Made by a program: the position numbers and the translations under genes. Of a DNA stretch of 64,000 bases, positions 17,377 to 26,369 are shown piece after piece. The notes beneath the pieces are model-generated. The model was not told where the DNA came from, did no database searches, and was given only the letters and a program-made list of their open reading frames with translations. Positions within the stretch are counted from its first letter, which is position 1, and each line of letters starts with the position of its first letter. Origin of the DNA: Rhizobium sp. Root1212 (lineage in GTDB: Bacteria > Pseudomonadota > Alphaproteobacteria > Rhizobiales > Rhizobiaceae); contig NZ_LMDA01000012.1 in NCBI RefSeq assembly GCF_001424985.1, forward strand, positions 124,001 to 188,000, written 5' to 3'.

Positions 17377-17381
17377 GTTCC

Positions 17382-18557
17382 TTAGATACCCGGCAGCGAA
17401 AATCCGTTCAGCCGTTCCTCAAGCTTCAGGATCGTGGCCGCATCGGCATTGGCGAAGGCAAAGCGCAGGTAACCTTCCTGTCCCTCGCCGAAATAATCGC
17501 CGGGTAAGCAGACGATGCCGGCGATCTTCGCCAGCTTTTCCGCGACGAGATCCGAGCCGATATCGGCATAGGGGTGGCGGATATAGGCGAAATAGGCGCC
17601 GATCGCCTGCAACTTCCATCCGGGCGCCCTGGCCATCACCTGCCGCAGGGCATCGGCGCGGCGGGTGATCTCCTCGCGGTTTTCCGCCCGCCAGTCGTCC
17701 AGAGCGGGCAAGGCCTTGGCAAGGGCCGCCTGCGCCGAGCGCGGGGCGCAGATCTGCAGGTTGTCCATGACCTTGGCGATCTGCTCGACCACTGCCGGGC
17801 TTGCCGTCACCGCACCGAGCCGATGGCCGGGAATGCAGAAGGATTTCGAGAAGCTGTAGAGGCAGACCAGGTTTTCCTGCCAGCGCACATTGGAAAACAG
17901 CCCATGGGGTGCGGCACCTGCGGGCAGGAAATCGCGGTAGGTTTCATCAAGGATCAGCCATGTGCCGTTCTGGCGGCAGAGATCGAAGATTTTCTGCAGT
18001 AGGGCTGGGGGATAGACGGCGCCGGTCGGGTTGTTCGGCGAAACCAGCGCCAGCGCCTTGACGCCCGGCCGCAGGGCCTGCGCGATCGCCTCGACATCCG
18101 GCAGGAAGCCGTTTGCCGGATCGCAAGGCACCAGCTCGATCTTGACGCCGAGCATCGAAAGCGTCGTTTCCTGATTGAAATAGAAGGGGTTGGTCATCAG
18201 GATCGTGTCGCCGCTGCCGGCGAGCGTCATCGCAACCGAAATGAAGGCCTGGTTGCAGCCTGAGGTGACGTGGATGTTATCGGCGGTAATCTTCGCGCCA
18301 TAAACCTTCGAGACATGATCGGCATAGGCGTCCCGCAGCTCGTCTTCGCCTTCGATGGCGCCGTAGCCGGTATAGGCGGGTGAGCTTGCCGCTTCGCCGA
18401 GCCATTTCAGCATGTCGGGATGGGGCGGATAGCCGGGAACGGCCTGGCTCAGATCGATCAGCGGGCCGCGCGACCCGTCATAGGCCTTGGCCCAGGCGAG
18501 CACGGAAGGGATCGGCGGCGGCGACAGGCGGGCGATCAGCGGATTGAATTGCGGCAT
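17382..18557 (-). CDS. Class I/II PLP-dependent aminotransferase
   Basis: A 391-aa fold-type I aminotransferase. SPNNPTGAVYPP (substrate/PLP binding), DETYRDFL, and CLYSFSKSFCIPGHRLG with the Schiff-base Lys at about residue 238 are visible. It resembles the aspartate/aromatic aminotransferase subgroup. The gene follows the LysR-type regulator gene by 18 bases on the same strand, so the two are probably co-transcribed; the regulator in turn diverges from a ureohydrolase, which suggests a role in amino-group transfer linked to guanidino or polyamine breakdown. Substrate not known. Confidence 0.9.
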   Translation of the reverse strand: MPQFNPLIARLSPPPIPSVLAWAKAYDGSRGPLIDLSQAVPGYPPHPDMLKWLGEAASSPAYTGYGAIEGEDELRDAYADHVSKVYGAKITADNIHVTSGCNQAFISVAMTLAGSGDTILMTNPFYFNQETTLSMLGVKIELVPCDPANGFLPDVEAIAQALRPGVKALALVSPNNPTGAVYPPALLQKIFDLCRQNGTWLILDETYRDFLPAGAAPHGLFSNVRWQENLVCLYSFSKSFCIPGHRLGAVTASPAVVEQIAKVMDNLQICAPRSAQAALAKALPALDDWRAENREEITRRADALRQVMARAPGWKLQAIGAYFAYIRHPYADIGSDLVAEKLAKIAGIVCLPGDYFGEGQEGYLRFAFANADAATILKLEERLNGFSLPGI

Positions 18558-18575
18558 TGCGGTATCCTGTGGTCC

Positions 18576-19592
18576 TTACGTTTTGGCGCGGCGCTTCGGG
18601 GTCTGTTCCGGACGCCGGGGGCGGTGCGGGGATGAAACGGGTTGAAAGTTGTCCTTGTGCGGCCGCCCGCGAATGACCGTGCGGGCCGAGGTCTGCATCT
18701 CCGGCATCGGATCGCTTTCCAGCGCCGAAAACAGCCAGTCGATGAAGACCTTGACGATGGGGGCAGCCCTCGCTTCGTTGCGACAGGCGACATAGAAGGC
18801 GTCGTTTGCCGGAACCGCCAGCGCGAAGGGGGCGATCAGTTCGCCCTTGGCGATCAGGCTGCCGGCGGTGATGGTATCGCCGAGCGCCACGCCCTGATTG
18901 TGCAGGGCGGCTTCCGTCGAAAGCCGGGCGTCGCTCATGAAATGCTGGCGGCCGCGCGGCACGTCGCTGCCATCGGCGGCGGCAAGCCAGGTGTTCCATT
19001 CACGGCCGTCATCGCCATGCAGCAGCACATGGTCCTGCAAATCCCGCACCGAGCGCAGCGGGCGCGAATTGAGAAGCGTGGGGCTCGCCACCGGGAACAG
19101 TTCAAGCTGGCTCCAGAGCCGCGACCAGCTGTCACCCCAGTTTCCGTCGCCATAGAGCAGGCAAACGTCGACGTCCGGCGAAAACAGGTTGGTCGGATCG
19201 TTGGAGGCGATCAGCGTCAGCCGCACGTCGGGAAACTGCTCGGTGAAGAGATGCAGCCGCGGGATCATCCAGAAGGACAGAAGGGCTGCGACGCAGGTGA
19301 TGCGCAGTTCGCCGCTCGTCGTCGGGCGCATCATCGCGGCGGTCGCCGCCGCAATGCCCGCAAAGGCATCGGTGACGGCGGGAAGCAGCAGCGCGCCCTG
19401 CGGCGTCAGCTTCATGCGCTTGCCGCCGCGCTCGAAGAGGGGGGCGTTGAAGCTCTGTTCCAGCGCGCGAATCTGGTGGCTGATCGCGCCATGGGTGACG
19501 TTCAGCTCCCGCGCCGCGGCCGAAACCGAGCCGCGTCTGGCGGTGGCCTCGAAGGCGCGCAGCGGGTTCAGCGGTGGCAATCGGCTGTTCAT
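18576..19592 (-). CDS. LysR-family transcriptional regulator (GcvA-like)
   Basis: A 338-aa regulator opening with LPPLNPLRAFEATARRGSVS and the LysR helix-turn-helix AARELNVTHGAISHQIRALE, followed by the two-lobed effector domain. I use the ATG at 19592, preceded by GGAAAG; ATG at 19619 would add nine residues. About 25 basic residues (RRPEQTPKRRAKT at the end) extend beyond the normal C-terminus. It shares an intergenic region with the divergent ureohydrolase gene, where an inverted repeat (19676-19695) could be its site, and precedes the aminotransferase on its own strand. Confidence 0.9.
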   Translation of the reverse strand: MNSRLPPLNPLRAFEATARRGSVSAAARELNVTHGAISHQIRALEQSFNAPLFERGGKRMKLTPQGALLLPAVTDAFAGIAAATAAMMRPTTSGELRITCVAALLSFWMIPRLHLFTEQFPDVRLTLIASNDPTNLFSPDVDVCLLYGDGNWGDSWSRLWSQLELFPVASPTLLNSRPLRSVRDLQDHVLLHGDDGREWNTWLAAADGSDVPRGRQHFMSDARLSTEAALHNQGVALGDTITAGSLIAKGELIAPFALAVPANDAFYVACRNEARAAPIVKVFIDWLFSALESDPMPEMQTSARTVIRGRPHKDNFQPVSSPHRPRRPEQTPKRRAKT

Positions 19593-19675
19593 GGGCGGGC
19601 TTTCCATCTTCGCCGGCATGGTGAAAATTTCTCACATAAAACCCTATAACATTGTCAATTGCTTTTCCAATGAAA

Positions 19676-19695
19676 TTGATCGCTAATACGATCAA
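19676..19695. promoter_or_regulatory. Inverted-repeat operator candidate
   Basis: TTGATCG, six bases (CTAATA), then CGATCAA form a perfect 7-6-7 inverted repeat, AT-rich at the ends. It lies in the 209-base gap between the LysR regulator and the ureohydrolase, a normal place for a LysR binding site. Confidence 0.5.
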
Positions 19696-19801
19696 CAAAG
19701 GCAGAAGCCTGGGGAACACATAATTTTCGGCACCAAGCCGACAAACCTGCCGCAGCCGCGGCCGGACGCCGTTTCCTGGACTTTGACAGAAAGGATGCGG
19801 C

Positions 19802-20863
19802 ATGAGCTGGGACGACCGGAAGCTTCAGGATCTCAAGGCGAAATACGGCGAAAGCCATGGTGGGGAGATGTTCGACCCGACCTTCCGCAAGGTGGCCGAC
19901 AAGATCTTCACCAAAAACGGCACCCGCCTTGCCCCTTATGCTGGCGTTCCGACATTCCTTTCCGCGCCCTATATGCCCGTCGATGCCAACGAGCCGGATT
20001 TCGGCAATTTGCAGGTGGCGATTTCGGGTATTCCGATGGACCTCGGCGTCACCAACCGGCCGGGTTCCCGCTTCGGGCCGCGCGCCATGCGCACCATCGA
20101 GCGCATCGGCCCTTACAATCACGTCCTCGGCTGCGCCCCGATCCATGACCTGCGCGTGGCCGATATCGGCGACGTGCCGTTCCAGAGCCGCTACCGGCTG
20201 GAACTCAGCCATGACGATATCGAAAAGCGCATCAACCAGATCGTCGATGCCGGCGTGGTTCCTCTTTCTGTCGGCGGCGATCATTCGATCAGCCATCCGA
20301 TCCTGAAGGCTGTCGGCAAGAAGCGCCCGGTCGGCATGATCCATATCGACGCCCATTGCGATACCGGCGGCGCCTACGACCTCACCAAGTTCCATCACGG
20401 CGGCCCGTTCCGCAACGCGGTGCTCGACGGCGTGCTCGACCCGACCCGCACCATCCAGATCGGCATTCGCGGCTCCTCCGAATATCTGTGGGAATTCTCC
20501 TACGAATCCGGCATGACGGTGATCCATGCGGAAGAGGTGACGGGGCTTGGAGTTCCTGCCATCATCGAAAAGGCGAAGGCGATTGTCGGCGATGGGCCGA
20601 CCTATCTCTCCTTCGACATCGACAGCCTCGATCCGAGCTTCGCGCCGGGCACCGGCACGCCGGAAATCGGCGGCCTGACCACCCGCGAGGTGCTGGAGCT
20701 GATCCGTGGGCTGAAGGGCGTGAACCTTGTCGGCGGCGACGTCGTCGAGGTGGCGCCGCAATACGACGCGACGACAAATACGGCCCAGGCGGGTTCGCAG
20801 GTACTGTTCGAAATTCTGAGCCTGATGGTCTACAGTCCGTTCGTGAACGGCAAGCGCGACTGA
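19802..20863 (+). CDS. Arginase/agmatinase-family ureohydrolase
   Basis: A 353-aa binuclear manganese enzyme that splits urea from a guanidino compound. All six expected metal ligands are present: H161 in GGDHS, D183, H185 and D187 in HIDAHCDT, and D272 and D274 in SFDIDSLDPSFAP. The roughly 30-residue N-terminal extension and length fit the agmatinase/guanidinobutyrase/guanidinopropionase group rather than arginase. A polyamine-type ABC transporter and a nitrilase-family hydrolase follow directly, so the substrate is probably imported. The urea made can feed the urease encoded at 47-54 kb. Which guanidino compound is used cannot be told from sequence. Confidence 0.9.
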   Translation: MSWDDRKLQDLKAKYGESHGGEMFDPTFRKVADKIFTKNGTRLAPYAGVPTFLSAPYMPVDANEPDFGNLQVAISGIPMDLGVTNRPGSRFGPRAMRTIERIGPYNHVLGCAPIHDLRVADIGDVPFQSRYRLELSHDDIEKRINQIVDAGVVPLSVGGDHSISHPILKAVGKKRPVGMIHIDAHCDTGGAYDLTKFHHGGPFRNAVLDGVLDPTRTIQIGIRGSSEYLWEFSYESGMTVIHAEEVTGLGVPAIIEKAKAIVGDGPTYLSFDIDSLDPSFAPGTGTPEIGGLTTREVLELIRGLKGVNLVGGDVVEVAPQYDATTNTAQAGSQVLFEILSLMVYSPFVNGKRD

Positions 20864-20962
20864 CCGCGCAGCAGGGGTTTTAAAACCCGCCTTAGGGCGG
20901 GATGTGGGAACGGCCGGACCGCCGCAAAGAGCGGCCGGCAATAAAAACGAAGGAGAGCAAAA

Positions 20963-22051
20963 ATGAGTGACATTCTCAAAATGGGCGTGAGCCGCCGCGG
21001 CGTGCTCGGTGCCGGCCTTGCCGGCGCTTCGATGCTGGCCATGCCGTCGATCCTGTGGGCGCAGGACAAGTCGCTGAAGGTCGGCGTCTATGGCGGTTAC
21101 TTCAAGGATTCGTTCGACAAGAACATCTTCCCGGATTTCACCAAGGCAACCGGCATCGCCGTCGAATCCGTCGCCGAGCCGACCGGCGAAGCCTGGCTGG
21201 TGCAGTTGCAGCAGGCCGCGCAGGCCGGGCAGGCCCCGGCCGACATCTCGATGATGTCGCAGGTGGCGATGCTCAAGGGCCAGGCGACCGATCTCTGGAC
21301 GCCGCTCGATACATCCAAGCTCAAGAATTTTTCGAACCTGCTCGATCGCTTCGTCAACAAGTATCCGGACGGCCGCGTCGCCGGCATCGGTGCGGTGTCG
21401 TGGTACATCACGCTCGTCACCAACACCGACGTCTACAAGGAGCCGCCGACCTCTTGGGAAGCGCTGTGGGACCCGGCGAATGCCGACAAGCTCGGCCTGC
21501 TGGCCCTCGTTTCGAACTCTTTCCTGCTGGAAGTGACGGCCAAGACTTACATGGGCGGCACCAATGCGCTCGATACCGACGAGGGGCTGGAAAAGGCCTT
21601 CGCCAAGCTCGCCGAAGTCAAGCCGAACGTGCGGCTCTGGTATCGTGACGAGGCTCAGTTCGAGCAGTCGCTGAAGTCGGGCGAAATCCCGATGGGCCAG
21701 TATTATCATGACGTCACCGGCCTTGCGGCGGCGGACGGCAATCCGGTCCGCTCGACCTTCCCGAAGGAAGGTGGCATCCAAGATTCGGGCTGCTGGGCGC
21801 TGTCGCGCGCTTCTGGCAAGGTCGAGGAAGCCCATGTGTTCATCGACTACATGAGCCAGCCGTCCGTCCAGTCGCTGCTGTCGCGCAAGGTCGGCACGTC
21901 GCCGACGGTCAAGCGCGAAGTGACCGATCTGACCGACAAGGAATTCGCGGCCGTGTCTTCGGATATCGAGCCGATCATTCCGCGCTACGATCTCTACCAG
22001 ACCAAGTCGGACTGGCTGAACCAGAAGTGGACCGAGCTGATCGTCGGCTAA
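20963..22051 (+). CDS. ABC transporter substrate-binding protein (polyamine/PotD type)
   Basis: A 362-aa binding protein with a twin-arginine-like signal (GVSRRGVLGAGLAGASML, cleavage near ILWAQD at residue 33). The mature part begins LKVGVYGGYFKDSFDK and belongs to the PotD/PotF-like cluster that binds spermidine, putrescine and related cations. GGAGAG at 20952 precedes the ATG. It lies between the ureohydrolase and the transporter ATPase; a hairpin pair lies just upstream and a RIME repeat just downstream. Ligand may be agmatine, guanidinobutyrate or a polyamine (inference from the neighbour enzymes). Confidence 0.88.
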   Translation: MSDILKMGVSRRGVLGAGLAGASMLAMPSILWAQDKSLKVGVYGGYFKDSFDKNIFPDFTKATGIAVESVAEPTGEAWLVQLQQAAQAGQAPADISMMSQVAMLKGQATDLWTPLDTSKLKNFSNLLDRFVNKYPDGRVAGIGAVSWYITLVTNTDVYKEPPTSWEALWDPANADKLGLLALVSNSFLLEVTAKTYMGGTNALDTDEGLEKAFAKLAEVKPNVRLWYRDEAQFEQSLKSGEIPMGQYYHDVTGLAAADGNPVRSTFPKEGGIQDSGCWALSRASGKVEEAHVFIDYMSQPSVQSLLSRKVGTSPTVKREVTDLTDKEFAAVSSDIEPIIPRYDLYQTKSDWLNQKWTELIVG

Positions 22052-22062
22052 GGGGTTAAAAG

Positions 22063-22173
22063 TCCCTTATCCGGCCCGTCGGCCACCTTCTCCCCGCCGG
22101 CGGGGAGAAGGGACAAGCGGCAACCTCCATAGTTCCCTCTCCCCGCAGCGGGGAGAGGGCTAGGGTGAGGGGC
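22063..22173. repeat. RIME-type palindromic repeat, copy 4
   Basis: CCCTTATCCGGCCCGTCGG..CTTCTCCCCGCCGGCGGGGAGAAGG and TCCCTCTCCCCGCAGCGGGGAG..TAGGGTGAGGGG. As at 5335, it lies directly after a binding-protein gene and before the rest of its transporter. Confidence 0.85.
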
Positions 22174-22206
22174 CTTTCGACCACTCCCTTTGAGAAACAG
22201 AGAACA

Positions 22207-23238
22207 ATGTCAGGCCTCGCGCTCAGCAACGTCACCAAGGAATTCGGCGCGTTCACCGCCGTCAACAACATCGACATCACGGTGCCGCACGGGACGTTCG
22301 TCTGCCTGCTTGGCCCCTCCGGCTGCGGAAAGACCACGCTTCTGCGCATGATCGCCGGCCTCGACCTGCCGACATCCGGTGCGATCAAGCTCGATGGCGA
22401 CGACATTACCCGCGTTCCGACCCACAAGCGCAATCTCGGCATGGTGTTTCAGTCGCTGGCGCTCTTCCCGCATCTGACGGTGGGCGAAAACATCGCCTAT
22501 CCGCTGCGCATTCGCGGCGTGGCCAAGGAAGAGCAGAAGAAGCGCGTCGACGAACTGCTCGCCATGATCCATCTTTCCGGCTATGCCGACCGGCCGGTGT
22601 CGAAACTTTCCGGTGGCCAGCGGCAGCGCGTGGCGATCGCGCGGGCGCTCTCGATCTCGCCAAAACTTTTCCTGCTCGACGAGCCGCTGTCGGCGCTCGA
22701 TGCCAAGCTGCGCGAGGCGATGCAGGTGGAGCTTCGCCAACTGCAGCAGAAGCTCGGCATCACCACCATCGTCGTCACCCACGATCAGCGCGAGGCGATG
22801 ACCATGGCCGATACGGTCGTCGTCATGAGCAAGGGCGAAATCCGCCAGGCAGCCTCGCCGATCGAAATCTATCGCCGTCCGGCCGATACCTTCGTCGCCG
22901 ATTTCATCGGCTCGACCAACCTGCTCGACGCCGAAGCCAAGGGTGGCGCCGTCACCGTTCTCGGCCAGCCGGTCTCCGGCATCTCGCTCGGCTCTGCTGC
23001 CAAGGCGACGCTTTCCGTGCGCCCCGAAGACGTGCATCTGACAGCGCCCGGCAACGGCGCGCTCTCCGGCACCGTGACCTTCGTGCGCGATCTCGGCGGC
23101 ACGATCGAAACCTTCGTCGATGTCGCGGGACGCCAGATCGTCGCCGTCTCGACGCCGCGGGCGCGGCCCGATGTCACCGTCGGCCAGCCGGTCGGCATCA
23201 CGCTTCTTCCCGATGTCTGCGTGGTGCTGGCCAAATGA
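22207..23238 (+). CDS. ABC transporter ATP-binding protein (PotA type)
   Basis: A 343-aa ATPase with Walker A GPSGCGKTT, signature LSGGQRQR, Walker B LFLLDEP, His in VTHDQ, and a C-terminal TOBE domain (SVRPEDVHLTAPG). Start at ATG 22207; the earlier in-frame ATG at 22165 lies in the repeat. It overlaps the next permease gene by 4 bases (ATGA). It energises the polyamine-type importer of this operon. Confidence 0.92.
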   Translation: MSGLALSNVTKEFGAFTAVNNIDITVPHGTFVCLLGPSGCGKTTLLRMIAGLDLPTSGAIKLDGDDITRVPTHKRNLGMVFQSLALFPHLTVGENIAYPLRIRGVAKEEQKKRVDELLAMIHLSGYADRPVSKLSGGQRQRVAIARALSISPKLFLLDEPLSALDAKLREAMQVELRQLQQKLGITTIVVTHDQREAMTMADTVVVMSKGEIRQAASPIEIYRRPADTFVADFIGSTNLLDAEAKGGAVTVLGQPVSGISLGSAAKATLSVRPEDVHLTAPGNGALSGTVTFVRDLGGTIETFVDVAGRQIVAVSTPRARPDVTVGQPVGITLLPDVCVVLAK

Positions 23239-24089
23239 GACGCGAACCGCCCCAACGCCTTGTCGATTATGCACCTATCGCCTTTCCCGCGATCATGCTC
23301 ACCGTCTTCTTCGTCATTCCCTTCGCGACGATGATCGCCGTCAGCTTCTTCCAGCGACAGCAGGGCGGATTTTATATCCCGGCCTTCCAGCTTGCGAATT
23401 ACGAGCGATTCCTCAGCCTGTTCTTCGCCAATGTGCTCGGCTTTTCGCTGATGCTGGCGATCGTGGTGGCGATCTGCTGCGTGCTGCTCGCGCTGCCCTT
23501 CACTTATCTTCTGGCGCGCATGTCGCGAAAGGCGCAGGTCGTCTGGCTGGTGGCGCTGCTTTCGGTGCTGTCGCTGTCGGAAGTCATCATCGGCTTTGCC
23601 TGGTCGACGCTGTTTTCACGCACCGCCGGCATCACCAATCTGTTGGTCATGATGGGCGTAATGAGCGAGGCCAAGGCGCTGCTGCCGAGTTTCGGCGCGG
23701 TGCTGACCGGCATGGTCTATCAGGCCTTTCCCTATACGGTGCTGGTGCTCTATCCGGCGATCGTGCGGCTTGATCCGACGCTGACGGAAGCCGCGCGCAC
23801 CCTCGGAGCGTCGCCGCTCAAGGCCTTTTTCACCGTCGTCGTGCCGGCGCTGCGCAACACCATCACGGCAACGCTGATCATGGTCTTCATCTTCGCGCTC
23901 GGCTCCTACCTTCTTCCGCAGCTGCTCGGCCGGCCGCAGCACTGGACGCTGTCGGTGCTGATCACCGATCAGGCCGTCTACCAGTCGAACATGCCGTTTG
24001 CGGCGGCGATGGCGGTGTTCCTCGTGCTCGTCACGCTCGGCCTCGTCGCGCTCACCGCCTTTGTCGGCCGCAAGGGAGAAGCCGCATGA
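23235..24089 (+). CDS. ABC transporter permease (PotB type)
   Basis: A 284-aa membrane protein with six helices and the docking loop TLTEAARTLGASPLKAFFTV in the PotB position. The reading frame overlaps the ATPase by 4 bases and the next permease by 4 bases, so all are translationally coupled. Confidence 0.9.
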   Translation: MRREPPQRLVDYAPIAFPAIMLTVFFVIPFATMIAVSFFQRQQGGFYIPAFQLANYERFLSLFFANVLGFSLMLAIVVAICCVLLALPFTYLLARMSRKAQVVWLVALLSVLSLSEVIIGFAWSTLFSRTAGITNLLVMMGVMSEAKALLPSFGAVLTGMVYQAFPYTVLVLYPAIVRLDPTLTEAARTLGASPLKAFFTVVVPALRNTITATLIMVFIFALGSYLLPQLLGRPQHWTLSVLITDQAVYQSNMPFAAAMAVFLVLVTLGLVALTAFVGRKGEAA

Positions 24090-24883
24090 ACGCCTTGCGC
24101 AATCTCTATTTCGTTGTCATCGGCCTGTTTCTGGCGCTGCCGCTGATCGTCGTTGCCGGCGTATCCGTCAATGAGAAGCAGACGCTCGCCTTCCCGCCCA
24201 AGGGCTTTTCGCTCTCCTGGTATGGCGAGATCTTCCTCAATCCCGAATGGCGCAACGCGCTCTTCGCGTCGCTGACGCTGGCCGTTTGCTCGGCGGCGCT
24301 GGCGGTGGCGATCGCGCTGCCGCTCTCCTGGTTCCTCTGGCGGCGGGTGGCGCCGTGGGCGAATATCTTCCAACTGCTCGGCATTGCGCCGTTCACGCTG
24401 CCGCCGGTCATCACAGCGCTCGGCATGCTCACCTTCTGGGCGACGACCGGTTTTTACGGCCAGCCGTGGACGGCCGTCATCAGCCACGCGATCTTCTTCG
24501 TCACGCTGCCGCTGGTGACGCTTTCGCTCGGTTTCACCGCCATCGACCGCTCGCTGGTCGAAGCGGCGGCGACGATGGGAGCTGATGACAGGACGATCTT
24601 CCGGACGGTCGTCCTGCCGCTGATCCTGCCTTACATCGTCTCCGGCTACGCCTTTGCCTTCGTCCTGTCGCTCAACGAATATATCGTTGCCTACATGACC
24701 GTCGGCTTCACGGTGGAGACGCTGCCAATCAAGATCTTCAATGCGCTGCGCTACGGCTATACGCCGACCATGGCATCGGTGACGATCCTGTTCGTTGCAA
24801 CGGCGGCCGTCATCTTCTCGCTGGTCGCCCGCTTCGGCGATCTCCCGAAACTGCTGGGCGCCATGGCGGCGGACGACAAATGA
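24086..24883 (+). CDS. ABC transporter permease (PotC type)
   Basis: A 265-aa membrane protein with six helices; the docking loop SLVEAAATMGADDRTIFRTV is intact. It pairs with the PotB-type protein to form the channel. It overlaps the following hydrolase gene by 4 bases, making the hydrolase part of the same translated unit. Confidence 0.9.
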   Translation: MNALRNLYFVVIGLFLALPLIVVAGVSVNEKQTLAFPPKGFSLSWYGEIFLNPEWRNALFASLTLAVCSAALAVAIALPLSWFLWRRVAPWANIFQLLGIAPFTLPPVITALGMLTFWATTGFYGQPWTAVISHAIFFVTLPLVTLSLGFTAIDRSLVEAAATMGADDRTIFRTVVLPLILPYIVSGYAFAFVLSLNEYIVAYMTVGFTVETLPIKIFNALRYGYTPTMASVTILFVATAAVIFSLVARFGDLPKLLGAMAADDK

Positions 24884-25665
24884 TCACTCTTGCCGCGTTG
24901 CAAATGAAATCCGAGAGTGGCGATGTCGCCGCCAATCTCGCCCGGATCGAAAAGGCGGCTATGGAAGCCGCCGCCAAGGGTGCAAGCCTGCTGGTGACGC
25001 CGGAACTCGGCATCACCGGTTATGGCTGCGGTGAACTGCTCACCCGGCTTGCCGAACCCGCCGATGGGTCGACGGTCCAGCGCCTGAAGGCCATTTCCTC
25101 TGAGGCGGAGGTTGCCATCATAGCCGGCTTTGCCGAACGGGACGGAGACACTGTTTTCAACAGCGCCGTCTATGTCGATGGTGAGAAGACCCCGGTTGTC
25201 TACCGCAAATCCCATCTCTACGGCGATTACGAGCGCGAACTGTTCGTGCCCGGCGAACCGGCCGCCAATCTCTTCGATCATCGCGGCGTCACCTGCGGCA
25301 TGCTGATCTGCTACGATGTCGAGTTTCCGGAAAACGTCCGGCGGCTGGCGCTGGCCGGCGCCGATGCCGTGCTGGTGCCGACGGCGCTGCCGGCCGGCTG
25401 GTCCGGTGCCTTCATTGCCGAACACATGATCCGCACCCGCGCCTTCGAAAACCAGGTTTTCGTTGCCTATATCAACCATTGCGGCTCTGACGAACGCTTC
25501 TCCTTTGCCGGGCTGTCACGCATCGCCTCGCCAGACGGCAACCTGATCGCCAGCGGCGGCCCGAGCGATGAGAGCCTGATGCTGGTCAGGATCGATCCCG
25601 CCGAATTCAACGTTTCGCGGGCGGAAAATACCTATCTGGGCGACCTCCACCGCCGCGCCGGTTGA
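24880..25665 (+). CDS. Carbon-nitrogen hydrolase (nitrilase superfamily amidase)
   Basis: A 261-aa cytoplasmic hydrolase with the Glu-Lys-Cys triad: E42 in TPELGITGYG, K110 in YRKSHLYGDYE and C144 in LICYDVEFPENVRRL. The family includes N-carbamoylputrescine amidase and omega- or aliphatic amidases. Being fused into the transporter operon by a 4-base overlap, it likely hydrolyses an amide produced from the imported substrate, for example 4-guanidinobutyramide made from arginine, whose product would suit the ureohydrolase at 19802. That route is inference. Confidence 0.88.
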   Translation: MITLAALQMKSESGDVAANLARIEKAAMEAAAKGASLLVTPELGITGYGCGELLTRLAEPADGSTVQRLKAISSEAEVAIIAGFAERDGDTVFNSAVYVDGEKTPVVYRKSHLYGDYERELFVPGEPAANLFDHRGVTCGMLICYDVEFPENVRRLALAGADAVLVPTALPAGWSGAFIAEHMIRTRAFENQVFVAYINHCGSDERFSFAGLSRIASPDGNLIASGGPSDESLMLVRIDPAEFNVSRAENTYLGDLHRRAG

Positions 25666-25680
25666 GGAGCCTTGACAAGG

Positions 25681-25703
25681 AAAGCCGGGATAATCCGGCT
25701 TTT
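25681..25703 (+). terminator. Rho-independent terminator of the polyamine/guanidino operon
   Basis: AAAGCCGG, six-base loop GATAAT, CCGGCTTTT: a perfect 8-base stem ending in T residues, 15 bases after the hydrolase stop. Confidence 0.75.
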
Positions 25704-25762
25704 CGGCTCGACTTTTGAGCGGGGCGCACCATCATCTCCCTATAGCAAACAAGGGTGATGAG

Positions 25763-26323
25763 ATGATCAAGCTGCTCGGCATTTCCGGAAGTCTTCGCAA
25801 GGCCTCCTTCAACAAGGCGCTGCTTCATGCGGCGTTGGAACTTCCGTTGGCCGATGTCCGCTTCACCGCAGGCACTATCGAGGGCATTCCGCTCTACAAT
25901 GCCGATATCGAGCGTGAGGGCGTGCCGGCGCCGGTGCAACTTCTGAGGGATCAGATCGCCGGTGCCGATGGCGTGATCCTGTTTACCCCCGAATACAACA
26001 ATTCCATGCCGGGCGTGTTCAAGAACGCGATCGACTGGGCCAGTTCCTCGATGACCGGGGCGCCGAATGTCTTTGCCGGTCGCGCTTTTGCACTCGCTGG
26101 CACGTCGCCGAGCCCGTTCGGCACGCTGCTCAGCCAGAATGCCTGGCTTCCCGTTTTTCGCACGCTGGGCGCGGACCTCTGGTCCGGCAAGCGGCTGATG
26201 CTGCCGAAGGCGGGCGCGCTGTTCGACAAGGACAGCAAACTGGTGGATGAGGACGCACGGGGGCGATTGAAGGCCTTTGTCGAGGCCTTCGCCGATTATG
26301 TGAAGAAGGAGAAGGGGCTATAG
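25763..26323 (+). CDS. NADPH-dependent FMN reductase / quinone reductase
   Basis: A 186-aa flavodoxin-like protein. GISGSLRKASFNKALL near the N-terminus binds FMN phosphate and FTPEYNNSMPGVFKNAIDW is the second FMN loop of the ChrR/YieF/azoreductase family. ATG 25763 follows AAGGGTGATGAG; the ATG at 25715 would add a stretch over the intergenic region. Members reduce quinones, azo dyes or metals by two-electron transfer. The next gene, on the other strand, encodes a quinone-resistance type dioxygenase fusion, which fits electrophile detoxification. Confidence 0.9.
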   Translation: MIKLLGISGSLRKASFNKALLHAALELPLADVRFTAGTIEGIPLYNADIEREGVPAPVQLLRDQIAGADGVILFTPEYNNSMPGVFKNAIDWASSSMTGAPNVFAGRAFALAGTSPSPFGTLLSQNAWLPVFRTLGADLWSGKRLMLPKAGALFDKDSKLVDEDARGRLKAFVEAFADYVKKEKGL

Positions 26324-26369
26324 GGCTTTTTCGCTGCAAACGAGGCCCGTCCGCCTCGCTCTCCTCCAT

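Noticed and set aside
19655-21835. A 726-codon open frame on the minus strand
   Set aside because: Antisense to the ureohydrolase and binding-protein genes, both of which have intact catalytic or signal motifs; the antisense product has no recognisable fold.
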